Positions 44,787 through 53,553 of a stretch of DNA of 64,000 nt are shown in pieces; within the stretch, counting starts at the first letter, position 1; each line of letters opens with the position of its first letter. The stretch spans positions 146,234-210,233 of the forward strand of contig CBDFNK010000019.1 in assembly GCA_965250205.1 (NCBI GenBank), written 5' to 3'. Source of the DNA: JAHZKN01 sp965250205. GTDB lineage: Bacteria > Pseudomonadota > Alphaproteobacteria > Rhizobiales > Hyphomicrobiaceae. The notes below the pieces were generated by a model, which was not told where the DNA came from, did not search any database, and was given only the letters and a program-made list of their open reading frames with translations. A program made the translations under genes and the position numbers.

Positions 44787-44791
44787 ATCGA

Positions 44792-44909
44792 CTAGATCAA
44801 CCTGCGAAAAGTTAGGTGCGACTTTGAGCAGATAAGTTGATCGCCAATCATGAGATAGAGCGTCGCGCAAATAGCTTCAGCGTGCACAACAAAAGGCTTA
44901 ACGCTCTAG
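44792..44909 (+). repeat. R1-d, CTAG-bounded structured repeat
   Basis: Forward R1 copy of 118 bp beginning six bases after the hydrolase stop. It starts ctagatcaacctgcgaaaag and ends cgctctag. Stems GATCAAC/GTTGATC and TAGAGCGT/ACGCTCTA are intact, and the gatagag module occurs once. Confidence 0.9.
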
Positions 44910-45560
44910 GCCAAGCGCTGTTTTGGACAAAGGGTTGAGGAGAGTGGGTCCCGTGTTGGGGGTCGCTCACGCCTGTGCAGCAGACAACACGAAACCGGAA
45001 ATTGAAAAACCCCAGCAAGGCCACTGCTCTGCTCAAATTTGACAATCCGCGGGGAGTGTCGATTGAGCGGTAAATGGCAAACTGCCGGGGCTTCCAACTA
45101 AAGTACGCAGAACAAGTTGTCTCTGGATTATTGTCAGTTGGATGCAACGCAACTCAAGAACAGACGCGAACTTGGAAGACGCAAAACTTTTGGCACCCAT
45201 CTGGCTTTTGGTACGCAAACACTCCAGATACGCCATAACCTTAGCAAACAGGTTGTGCAGAGTCCGTGACATAACTGTGTGCAGCTGACGAAAGTTGTGG
45301 ATAAAACCGAGTGGGGCCTTGGATTTTTGGCCCATCAGTGCGGAGGGAAAGTCCTTTGAAGAGGGCAAATGGCCAAGGTACGGCCACGCGATGGGCCCAA
45401 AACCACCACTTTAATTGGGCGTTTTAGAGCTGGATCATTTCGGCAGCTGGCCACAGTTTTTGATGCAATTGGCTTAGTTGGTGCCGCTCGTGAGAACCCT
45501 GTCCGGTCACAGCCAAGGGGCGTTCACGTCCCGTTAGCCTTAACGCGACTATTGTGCCTC
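44910..45560. other. Gene-free region, one DnaA-box match
   Basis: About 650 bp between repeat R1-d and the extensin-like gene. The leftward open frame 45033-45368 has no recognisable product. TGTGGATAA at 45296-45304 matches the DnaA box consensus in reverse, but it is alone. The stretch contains no tRNA. Its base order looks like degraded coding or spacer DNA; nothing further can be supported. Confidence 0.4.
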
Positions 45561-46248
45561 ATGTCATTGCGTATTCTCCAAGCTGTTCTACCCCTCTTAG
45601 CACTGGTTCTCACCAGTTGCTCGTCGAGCCCGTCTTTCAAATCAACTAGTTTCAAGGCCAAGAAAGAGCCCTTGGCGAGCTGACGAAGAGCAAAGCGTGC
45701 CTCGCTAGGCCGCTCTGTGGTGCAAACGCGTTTTTGTATTCGCTCGCGCTCAGCTCTTGGCGGTCCGAGTGTTTGCGGCGCGTTGCGACCCTTTGAAATG
45801 ACGGCTGCCAGCAACGGCCGTGTTTTGATGAAACCAGCCGCCCTCCTGCGCTGTCCGATGGTGCCACAAGTGGAGCGTTGGGTGCGCAATTCAGTAGAAC
45901 CCGCATCGCTGCGTTACTTCGGTTCACGTGTTGTGGAGATGCGCGTTGCTGCGTCTTATGCCTGTCGCCCGATCAACCATCGCCGCGGTGCCAAACTATC
46001 TGAACATGGCTATGCTAACGCACTTGATGTGTCGCGGTTTCACGCTCGCCAACGGCCGCACGATCACGGTGAAAGCGGGTTGGAATGGGGACCCCGCAGA
46101 GCGGCGTTTCTTGCGCGATTTGCATCGCGGTGCGTGCGATACGTTTACGACCGTGCTCGGCCCAAAATTTGATAGCAACCACCATGATCATTTTCACATG
46201 GATTTGGCTAGGCGTGGACGCAATGGTCGTGGACGTTTCTGCAAATAG
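45561..46248 (+). pseudogene. Extensin-like C-terminal domain lipoprotein, several frameshifts
   Basis: Start ATG 45561 gives a lipoprotein signal with lipobox LTSC (MSLRILQAVLPLLALVLTSC). The frame meets TGA at 45681-45683, while conserved pieces continue in other phases: PWRADEEQ in the second, ACLAR in the third, then RSVVQTRF and ALGGPSVCGALRPFEM back in the first. A further break near 46035 joins HGYANALDVSRF to FTLANGRTITVKAGWNGDP, which runs through CDTFTTVLGP and HHDHFHMDL to 46248. Each break lies at a short homopolymer (CCC, AAA, GGCC, TTT) and is cured by removing one base. The family is D-Ala-D-Ala-peptidase-like in fold and acts in the envelope. Confidence 0.75.
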
Positions 46249-46297
46249 TGCAGTCGTATGCCTACGCGCATAAATCCATTCAGCTCTGGATCGTGTG

Positions 46298-48635
46298 CTA
46301 CTTCCCACTCTGCTCATGGAAAAAGTCATGAATTTTGCGCGCCATGTCCGGCTGAGATGCCGGGCACAGTGCTGAGATCTCTGACACCTGCGCGCGACAC
46401 TGCTTTGGCGGACCCGAGAGTGTTTCATTAGTGCACGCTTGCGGGTGGGTCCGATACCACCGATGTCATCAAGCGGATTGGCGGAGATTGATTTTGATCG
46501 CTTCGCGCGGTGACTGCCAATCGCGAAACGATGCGCCTCATCGCGCAAGCGTTGCACAAAATAGAGCACCGGATCGCGGCCTGGCAGCATGAACGCTGAA
46601 GATTGATTCGGGCGATGAAAATGTTCGCGTCCCGCATCGCGATTGGGTCCCTTAGCCACGCCGACGAGCGGGATGTCAGATAGTCCAAGTTCGGCAAGCA
46701 CGTCCTGGGCAACCGAGATGTGTCCAGCGCCACCGTCAATGAGGACCAGGTCTGGTCGCTCTGGGAAGTGGTGGTTTGAATTTTCTTCGTTCGTTGAGGG
46801 CTCAGTCGCAGTCGTAGGTGTATTGGATGCGGGCTGCGGCCCATCGCGTGGTGGCCCATCAGGAGGGGACGTGGCGGCGCTTTCAGCTTCGGCAAGCCGT
46901 TTAAAGCGCCGGGTCAAGACTTCACGCATCATGGCGTAGTCATCACCAGCGGTCAGATCGTCAGATTTGATGTTGAACTTTCGATAAGCGTTTTTCACAA
47001 AGCCTTCAGGGCCAGACACAATCATGCCGCCCACGGCGTTGCTGCCTGAGATATGACTGTTGTCATAAACCTCGATACGTCGTGGGGATCCCTCAAGTTC
47101 AAATCGATTGGCAAGTTCTGACAATAGCCGCGTCTGCGATGCTGTCTCCGCCATTTTGCGCCAGCGCGCGAGCGCTTCTCGAGCATTGCCGAGCGCATGA
47201 TCGACGAGAGCGGATTTTGTGCCACGTTCCGGTGTCCGGGTTGTGAATTTTAACGCTTGGGCGTTCAGCGCGCGTGGAAAGCGCTTCGGCCAGGACACCC
47301 GTGCACGGCCCTTTTGATTGGCGATGGCGTGAGACAGGAGGATCAACCTTGGCACCGGCTTGTCGTCATAAAATTGTGCAACGAAGCTATCAAGCACGTC
47401 TTCTACGGCGATGCTGTCTCCGAGACTTGTCGGCACGCGAGAGCGGATTTTGTGCCACGTTCCGGTGTGTGAATTTTAACGCGGCGTTCAGCGCGCGTGG
47501 AAAGCGCTTCGGCCAGGACATTTTGATTGGCGATGGCGTGAGACAAGAGGATCAACCTTGGCACCGGCTTGTCGTCATAAAATTGTGCGACGAAGCTATC
47601 AAGCACGTCTTCTACGGCGAGAGACTTGTCGGCACGCGGGTAATAGGCACGGTTGCCCCAATTTTGACCGCTTCTGAAAAAGAAAACCTGGACGCAGGTT
47701 TGCCCACCGTTCTGATAGGCTGCAAAGACGTCAGCTTCTTCAACACCGTCCGGGTTGATCGATTGATCGGCTGTCACGTGTGCCAGTGCCCACAAGCGAT
47801 TGCGATACTTGGCCGCTTGCTCATACTCCATGTTGTCGGACGCTTCCTGCATCATAAGTTGATACATTTTGCGCACGTTCTGGCTTTCACCTTTTAGAAA
47901 GCGAACCGCTTCATCAATTAAGCCTTGGTAGTCATCGGTTAAAATTTCACCCGTGCACGGCCCTGCGCAACGTTTTATTTGAAAGAGCAGGCACGGTCTG
48001 GTGCGGCTGTCATAAACGCTGTCTGAGCACGACCGCAGCAGGAACGCACGTTGCAACATGTTGATCGTGCGATTGACGGCACCGGCAGATGCGAACGGGC
48101 CAAAATAATGGCCTTTGCGATTGCGGGCCCCGCGATGTTTTAGAATTTGCGGTGCCTTATGGTCGGTTGCGATAAGAATATAGGGAAACGATTTGTCATC
48201 GCGCATCAGCACGTTGAAGCGCGGCTTGAAGCGCTTGATCAAATTGGCTTCAAGCAGAAGTGCCTCTGCTTCGGTATCAACAACGACGAATTCCATTGCG
48301 CGTGTGCCCGCGATCATGCGGGCAATGCGGTTGCTATGCCCGCCTAGGCGGGCATAGCTTGCAACGCGCGTTTTCAGGCTGCGCGCCTTACCAACGTAGA
48401 TCACGTCGCCTGCGCTATCGAGCATCCGATAGACGCCGGGGCGGGCTGGCAGTGACTTAAGGTAACCCGCAATGACATCTGGGCCAGAAATTTCAGAACC
48501 AGAATGCTCAGGGCTGGAATCCTGCGGGAGGGCATCATTGGGAGCTGTGGGTGCGCGTTTTTCGACACCCGGTGCAGATGGGCTGTCACCAGAACGGCTT
48601 TTCGTGTCTTTTTGGGCTGGAGTTTTGGACGTCAT
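46298..48635 (-). pseudogene. uvrC: Excinuclease ABC subunit C, broken by duplication and indels
   Basis: UvrC makes both incisions in nucleotide excision repair. From ATG 48633-48635 the N-terminus has the GIY-YIG nuclease (ARPGVYRMLDSAGDVIYVGKA), then YFGPFASAGAVNRTI, CARPCLLFQIKRC-type segment and the UVR helix region EYEQAAKYRNRL. The frame fails after GTKSAL in the duplicated stretch at 47206-47637. A second phase continues with VDHALGNAREALARW, IEVYDNSHISGS (RNase H-like core) and LVLIDGGAGH to NPLDDIGGIGPTRKRAL. The C-terminal helix-hairpin-helix part then needs two more one-base corrections (near 46425 and 46345) to read SAKAVSRAGVRDLSTVPGIS and ARKIHDFFHEQSGK, ending at 46298. Collapsing the duplication and fixing two bases restores the whole protein. 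Confidence 0.88.
47206..47637. repeat. Tandem near-duplication inside uvrC with patch inserts
   Basis: Copy 1 (47206-47438, 233 bp) and copy 2 (47439-47637, 199 bp) are adjacent and nearly identical apart from four inserts in copy 1 of 7, 3, 14 and 10 bp. Copy 2 encodes the normal UvrC sequence (NVLAEALSTRAERRVKIHTPERG); copy 1 is scrambled between SHAIANQ and PERGTKSAL. Inserts match other sites in uvrC: 47296-47312 equals 47948-47964 (17 bp), 47408-47422 equals 47136-47150 (15 bp), and 47234-47243 equals 47748-47757 (10 bp), all on the same strand. Confidence 0.92.
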
Positions 48636-48937
48636 AGGGCTGAAGATTGGCTGAGGCGGGAGATGCGTCAAGCTATCTGCTGTGCACCGCGCCGCGTGTT
48701 GATGTGCTCGATCTGTGTTCAAATGGCATCATTTGCTGGAAAACCAACCAACAAGCCAGAGCGTACCACCTTCAGTGTCCTCGAAAGGGCCTGCAAGCCT
48801 TGCGTGTTTGGCGCTTGCACTGCATTTTGAGGCTGGAATCAGCGCTCGAGGTAGATAGCCTTTTTTGGGGCTCGTGTTGCTTGGGGCCCAGGGTGTCGCC
48901 ATATAAGTCGCCATATAAACCGACAGGACGTGATTCA

Positions 48938-49513
48938 ATGACTAAAAACTCTGTACGTTCAATCGCGCATCTCGCCATTGCATTCAGTGTTATCGTGATG
49001 ATGCAGGTGCCAACACCGGCGAGTGCTCAAGACTTCTTCTCATTTCTCTGGGGTGGCGGCTCACGTGAGGCTGTGTCTTTCAGCCCGAAATATCGCTCGA
49101 AACAGATCATCGTCAGTTTTGGCGATCGCAAGCTCTATCTCGTCTACGCGCGCGGTAAGGCGATGAGCTATCCAATTGCGGTGCCGCGCAAGCAAAGCCG
49201 TTGGGCTGGCGTTACCCGCGTTTCGCGCAAAGCGGTGAACCCCGGCTGGACGCCTACGCCGACGATGCGTCGTGAAAACCCAAAACTTCCAGCTCACGTA
49301 CCAGGAGGTCATCCGCTGAATCCCCTGGGTGTCAGAGCGCTTTACCTTGGCTCAAGCATGTATCGGATCCACGGTACAGACGCGCCGTGGACGATTGGGA
49401 CTGCTGTCTCGAAAGGCTGCATTCGGATGTACAACGAAGATGTGCTGCATCTTTACCCGCGTGTGCCAACAGGCACCAAAGTGACCGTCACTTGGAAGCG
49501 ATTTAAAACCTAG
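48938..49513 (+). CDS. L,D-transpeptidase (YkuD domain)
   Basis: A 191-residue exported enzyme that forms 3-3 peptidoglycan crosslinks or attaches proteins to the wall. A signal peptide covers residues 1-30 (LAIAFSVIVMMQVPTPASAQD). The YkuD domain begins near QIIVSFGDRKLYLVYARG and ends with the catalytic motif HGTDAPWTIGTAVSKGCIRM, where His and Cys are the active-site residues. ATG 48938 follows AGGACG. It is divergent from uvrC and is followed by the CapA-like gene. Confidence 0.94.
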   Translation: MTKNSVRSIAHLAIAFSVIVMMQVPTPASAQDFFSFLWGGGSREAVSFSPKYRSKQIIVSFGDRKLYLVYARGKAMSYPIAVPRKQSRWAGVTRVSRKAVNPGWTPTPTMRRENPKLPAHVPGGHPLNPLGVRALYLGSSMYRIHGTDAPWTIGTAVSKGCIRMYNEDVLHLYPRVPTGTKVTVTWKRFKT

Positions 49514-49559
49514 AAATCGTATTTTGGCTATTCTATCCGTTTGGGAAAGGCCGTTGGCA

Positions 49560-51041
49560 GTGCTTGACGACGTGTCCTCGGCCAAATATTTTCTGCTGCG
49601 AATTGCGCTTTTGGTGGGTGCGATGGCTGTGGTCTGCCAGCCATCATTTGCGGGCGGGCGCGCGACCCAAAAAACTAAATCGCACGGTGCCGTTCAGTGG
49701 CCGGTGGTCTACCCGTCGGTGAAGCCCGACTGGCCCGTGGTTTATCCAGACGACAGCGTTTCTATTTTGCTTGCTGGAGATACCGGATTTGGCGGCCACG
49801 GCCAGCCTGTCCGTGATGGCTACGGCATGCGCCAGGGCCGCAAAACTCCCTACGCTGAAATGACCAATGGCATTGCTGCATTGCTCACTGGCGATGCGGC
49901 ATTCGCCAATCTGGAAACGGTGATCAGCGATCACAATGGCCTGCGCCCGGCAAGCAAACGATTTGTGTTTCGAACGCACCCGAGCGGTGTGCGCCATCTC
50001 AACGACATCGGCTTTAATTTATTCTCGACGTCCAACAACCATGTTGGTGATTACCGGACTGCCGGTATCAGAGAGACACTCAATCACATCAGCGCGCTGC
50101 AACGAGAGGGGCGGACGTTTGTGGCATCTGGCCTCGGGCGCGACAGAGACGATGCGGCGACGCCAAAAAAACTCAAGATCAAAAATGCTGCGCTTTATTT
50201 GTCGGCGATTGGAATTGGCGGCGGTAACGCCAATGCGCGTGGTCGCCGACCACACCCTGGCCATTTGCATTATCGCACAGCGCCCGATTTTGCAGATGCT
50301 GTTGCAAGGTTAAGCGCGGTTAAGGATGGCTATCGCATGCTATCAGTACATTATGGACAAGAGGGCCAAGTCTATCCAAGTCGTCGTGATATTGTTCAAT
50401 TGCGTGACAAGGCTGTTGGCAGAGCCGGCATAGACCTCGTCATTGGTCACCACGCACATGTGCCAAGGGGCATTGCGAGGGTCGGTGACAAGTTGATCTT
50501 TTATGGGCTCGGCAATTTTTTGCATCCCGGCATGCAGGACATGGGCCGCTTCGGGCGTTGTCGCGATTTTGGATTGGTTGCTCGCGTGCATCTCGGGCGA
50601 ACAGGACCGAAACAATACAAGGCAATGGCGGTTGAGGTCATTCCCGTAACCGATATGCATCAAAGCCCTGGCGTGATGTCACCTGGTCAGGCAAAAATCC
50701 GTGTCGGCGTGCTCAACGGTTTTGCACGTGGCCTGGATTCTGCTGACCATAAATCGCAGGGCGTGCGCTTTGCACTTCATCCAGCGGGTCATGGTGTGGC
50801 CTGCTTCCCCGGTAGCGAACATATGAATGGAGTTATCGGTGGGTTGTGCGCTGTTGCAGCACCAGGCGCGGTCCATTCAGCTGCCCGTCAATCTCTCTCA
50901 GTTGTGCCTGCTGTTTCGTGTGGTGGGCGCGGTTTTCGAGGTGCTAGTTATCGCGGTTCGGCTAAGCGGCGCAAATATTCCAAACGCCAAAAGCGGAAGC
51001 GGCACAAGAAGACAAATTATTTCAATCCGTTTGGATATTGA
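49560..51041 (+). CDS. CapA-family (PGA_cap) metallophosphatase-like protein, basic C-terminus
   Basis: About 493 residues from GTG 49560 (GGGAAAGG upstream; a TTG at 49524 is possible). An N-terminal signal or anchor helix (YFLLRIALLVGAMAVVCQPSFAGG in part) leads to the CapA/PGA-synthesis domain: SILLAGDTGFGG, FANLETVISDH, LFSTSNNHVGDY, MLSVHYGQEG, LVIGHHAHVPRG and FYGLGNFLHPG, which contain the conserved Asp, Asn and His metal ligands. The last 40 residues are Lys/Arg-rich (RRKYSKRQKRKRHKK) ending YFNPFGY. Family members act in poly-gamma-glutamate capsule or wall-polymer handling. It sits 46 bp after the L,D-transpeptidase gene. Confidence 0.87.
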   Translation: MLDDVSSAKYFLLRIALLVGAMAVVCQPSFAGGRATQKTKSHGAVQWPVVYPSVKPDWPVVYPDDSVSILLAGDTGFGGHGQPVRDGYGMRQGRKTPYAEMTNGIAALLTGDAAFANLETVISDHNGLRPASKRFVFRTHPSGVRHLNDIGFNLFSTSNNHVGDYRTAGIRETLNHISALQREGRTFVASGLGRDRDDAATPKKLKIKNAALYLSAIGIGGGNANARGRRPHPGHLHYRTAPDFADAVARLSAVKDGYRMLSVHYGQEGQVYPSRRDIVQLRDKAVGRAGIDLVIGHHAHVPRGIARVGDKLIFYGLGNFLHPGMQDMGRFGRCRDFGLVARVHLGRTGPKQYKAMAVEVIPVTDMHQSPGVMSPGQAKIRVGVLNGFARGLDSADHKSQGVRFALHPAGHGVACFPGSEHMNGVIGGLCAVAAPGAVHSAARQSLSVVPAVSCGGRGFRGASYRGSAKRRKYSKRQKRKRHKKTNYFNPFGY

Positions 51042-51194
51042 TCCAAAATCGGCAGGCGCAACGTGCCGATAAGGGTCCCAGCCGCGCGCCCTGTCATTTA
51101 TCCTTTACGTGAATTTAACCACGTGCGTGCACGCAAAATTTAGGGAAATCTGAGACACTGTTCCGGATTTGTTAAGGATCTGGACAGCACTCAA

Positions 51195-52364
51195 ATGTCA
51201 AACACCTCACAGCAAGAATTATCGAGCAAGCTCCGTGTCTTGGTCGCAGATGACGATCCGATCGCACGCGAGTTGATACTGGCACGCCTTTCAAGTCTTG
51301 CGTGTGAGTGTGAAGAAGCTGAAGACGGTATCGCAGCATGGCATGCGATTATGTCAAATTCCTTTGATGTCGCTATTATTGACCTCAGCATGCCAAACCT
51401 TGACGGTTTTGAGTTGCTTCGTTGTGTCCGCAATCACCCTCGCACAAAACACATGCCGGTTGTTGTCGTGACGTCACAAAACGACAAAGAAAGCATCGAA
51501 GAAGCATTTTCTGCTGGTGCAACATCATTTCTGACAAAGCCAATTAATTGGAGCACATTTTCCGCCCACATTGGCTACCTTTTGAAACTAAGCCATTCAG
51601 CAAATGAGGCACGTAAAAAGATTCACCATTCCGAAGCAACATCACGCGCCAAAGATGCGGTTCTGGGCAATGTGTTATCCGAGACATCAGAGCATGCACA
51701 AAGCATTCTCGGTGAAGTTCAAGATCTTATTGCAACGTCAACTGCTGCAGAGTCCTCTCGTCGAACATCAGACGCGTTGCAGCGGCTGGTGCGCGTTGGT
51801 CAAAACCTACAAAGCATTGTCGACAAGGCCAACCGAGTGATCAAAGTCATTCCTGAAACTGTCACAGTCGAAGATGAGTTGGTTCAGACTAGTGCGATTG
51901 TCAAAGCGCTTCATGAAGAAACGGCCACCACCGCGGCTGCCCGGGACGTTGAGTTGGTCTTCGTTGGAGCCACAGAGGACCCGACACTGCGTTGTGATCA
52001 AGGTGCAATCGTTGATGCTATGATCCAACTCGTTGTCAATGCGGTTTCGCATTCTCGTGAAGGCCAGGGTGTGAAGGTCAGCTATCAACTGTTTCCAGAT
52101 GGTTTACTGGCGTTTGAAGTGACCGATGAAGGTGGCGGTATGAACCCGTCGCAATTGGCAAAAGTTTTGACACCGCTTGCCTTTCCCGATGAAGTAGCAC
52201 CAAGCGCCGACGGCGATTTTGGGCTTGGTTTACCGATAGCAAAAGCAATTGCGGAAGCTCATGGTGGCACGTTAGAGCTGCGTTCAATGCCAAGACAGGG
52301 AACAACCGCCATTCTGACGGTCCCGCCAGAACGAGTGATCGTGACACAAGAGTTTGCGGCCTAG
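51195..52364 (+). CDS. Receiver-HATPase protein with degenerate H-box
   Basis: A 389-residue soluble protein. The N-terminal receiver domain has acidic DDD near residues 19-21, the phosphoacceptor Asp63 in IIDLSMPNLDG and Lys115 in TKP. A helical linker (about 135-220) follows, then an HATPase_c domain with N-box MIQLVVNAVSHS (Asn282), G1 VTDEGGGM and G2 FGLGLPIAKAIAEAHGG. The stretch GNVLSETSEHAQSILGEVQ aligns to the histidine kinase H-box by its flanks, but the phosphorylated His is a Ser (about 162). The protein can probably bind ATP and receive phosphate but not autophosphorylate in the usual way. The stop lies next to an R1 end and the IS630-type element. Confidence 0.85.
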   Translation: MSNTSQQELSSKLRVLVADDDPIARELILARLSSLACECEEAEDGIAAWHAIMSNSFDVAIIDLSMPNLDGFELLRCVRNHPRTKHMPVVVVTSQNDKESIEEAFSAGATSFLTKPINWSTFSAHIGYLLKLSHSANEARKKIHHSEATSRAKDAVLGNVLSETSEHAQSILGEVQDLIATSTAAESSRRTSDALQRLVRVGQNLQSIVDKANRVIKVIPETVTVEDELVQTSAIVKALHEETATTAAARDVELVFVGATEDPTLRCDQGAIVDAMIQLVVNAVSHSREGQGVKVSYQLFPDGLLAFEVTDEGGGMNPSQLAKVLTPLAFPDEVAPSADGDFGLGLPIAKAIAEAHGGTLELRSMPRQGTTAILTVPPERVIVTQEFAA

Positions 52365-52365
52365 C

Positions 52366-52374
52366 CTAGAGCGC
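52366..52374 (-). repeat. Stub of R1 end left of the IS element
   Basis: CTAGAGCGC next to the receiver-HATPase stop matches the CTAGAGCG end of R1 (as at 22745). The rest of that R1 copy lies on the other side of the insertion sequence, beginning near 53412. Confidence 0.5.
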
Positions 52375-52381
52375 GTATGAC

Positions 52382-53325
52382 TTAGGCGGAAGCGTATCCT
52401 GCGTTTTTGATGTAGTTTTTGCACTCGGTTTCAGGAATGCTTTTGACAAGGTTGGCAATGTGGTCGTGGATGTTTTGAAGGTGCCACGCCTCGGCCATGC
52501 GCATCCAGTGTTTGATCTTGGCGAACATCTGCTCGATTGGATTGAGGTCGGGCGAATAGGGTGGCAGAAACGCCAGCTTTGCATCTGCACTGGCGATTGC
52601 CTCGCGCACCGCTTTGCTGCGATGGCTGCCAAGATTATCCATGATGACGATATCGCCTGGTTTCAGTGTTGGCACCAGGAACTGTGCAACATAGGCATGG
52701 AACAAATGTCCGTTGATCGGGCCGATCGATGACACAAGGTTCGGTGAGTGCACCAACTCTGAGAGTGGCGAGAAAGGTCAGTGTCTGCCAGCGTCCGTCC
52801 GCTGCAAAACCATAAAGACGCTCGCCTTTCGGCCCCCACCCACGGATCGGCGCCATGTTGGTTTTGATCCACGTTTCATCAATAAACACAAGACGTTTTG
52901 GATCAAGATGAGGCATTGCGTGACGCCACCTCCGTCGCCGCCGCACAACATCGCCCCGGTGCTGTTCAATCGCCAGTAATGTTTTTTTCCAAGCTCAGTC
53001 CTTCGCGCCGCAAAAAGCGCCAAACCGTGTCGTGCGAGACGATGACACCACGATCCGCGAGCAGATCCTTGAGGTGATGCAATGTCAGGTGCGGTGTTTT
53101 CTCAACCTGCCTGCAAATGAAGTCGCGGTGGCCATCAAGGCGGCAGCTGAGATGGCCGCCAAATTTCGCTGGCGCCATACCGCCGGTTTCACGCAGACGT
53201 TTTGACCACTTGATGACGGTTGATGGTGCCAAGCTGAACCGCTCCGCGATCGAACGGCTCGTCGCGCCGGCTCCAACAGCTTTTGCCACCCGCATCGGCA
53301 AGTCATTGGAATATGGTTTTGCCAT
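52382..53325 (-). pseudogene. IS630-family transposase, two frameshifts
   Basis: Three consecutive phases together make one transposase. The first part (ATG 53323-53325 to 52966) is the helix-turn-helix region, MAKPYSNDLPMRVAKAVG and SIAERFSLAPSTVIKWSKRL. The second (to 52635) begins LLAIEQHRGDVVRRRRRW and contains LVFIDETWIKTNMA with the first DDE Asp. The third (to 52382) has DIVIMDNLGSH and PPYSPDLNPIEQMFAKIKH with the last Asp and Glu. The first break is in a run of seven A on the coding strand (52982-52988); the second is near GGCCC at about 52717. Each is cured by deleting one base. Slippage on the A-run is conceivable, but the second break argues for decay or error. Confidence 0.85.
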
Positions 53326-53398
53326 ACCTGCTGGCCCCCTTTTCCAGCAGGTATGTTGAAGCAGAAAACGACTGATTTGGGAATCCTCCGATTGCGCC
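52385..53398 (-). mobile_element. IS630-family insertion sequence, about 1.0 kb
   Basis: Imperfect terminal inverted repeats begin GGCGGAAGCG at 52385 and, reading inward from the other end, GGCGCAATCG at 53398. TA dinucleotides flank both ends (52383-52384 and 53399-53400), the target duplication expected for this family. The element encodes an IS630-type transposase on the minus strand and carries a strong hairpin over the transposase start. It appears to have inserted in repeat R1-e, separating the CTAG end from the body. Confidence 0.8.
53323..53354 (-). promoter_or_regulatory. Hairpin covering the transposase start codon
   Basis: ATACCTGCTGG at 53324-53334 and CCAGCAGGTAT at 53344-53354 form an 11-bp perfect stem around a short loop that reads AAAAGGGGG on the coding strand. 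The transposase ATG (53323-53325) overlaps the stem. Such hairpins limit transposase translation from read-through transcripts; that role is inferred here. Confidence 0.6.
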
Positions 53399-53411
53399 TA
53401 ATTCTGAAAGG

Positions 53412-53553
53412 CGCTTGCGCCTTTTGTTGTGCACGCTGAAGCTATTTGCGCGACGCTCTATCTCATGGGCTCTATCCCAAGACTCTAATCCCAAGGCTGG
53501 TGATCAACTGATCGGCTCAAAGTCGCGTTCCAACGTTTTGCAGGTTGAACTAG
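53412..53553 (-). repeat. R1-e, longest R1 copy, interrupted by the IS
   Basis: Reverse R1 copy with ccttttgttgtgcacgctga and agctatttgcgcgacgctct, ending CTAG at 53550-53553. The gatagag/gattagag module occurs three times (53452-53490), making this the longest copy. Its outer CTAGAGCGC end is found beyond the insertion sequence at 52366-52374. Confidence 0.82.

Noticed and set aside
45296..45304. Perfect DnaA-box match TGTGGATAA, considered as part of a replication origin.
   Set aside because: It is a single box without a cluster or AT-rich unwinding region; the nearby TTTTCCACA at 39782 is also isolated.
45033..45368. Leftward 111-codon frame upstream of the extensin-like gene.
   Set aside because: No recognisable product, start context or codon pattern; treated as chance.
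46015..46425. Arg/Ser-rich C-terminal extension of the second uvrC frame.
   Set aside because: It is out of phase with the conserved helix-hairpin-helix region and runs antisense over the extensin-like gene.
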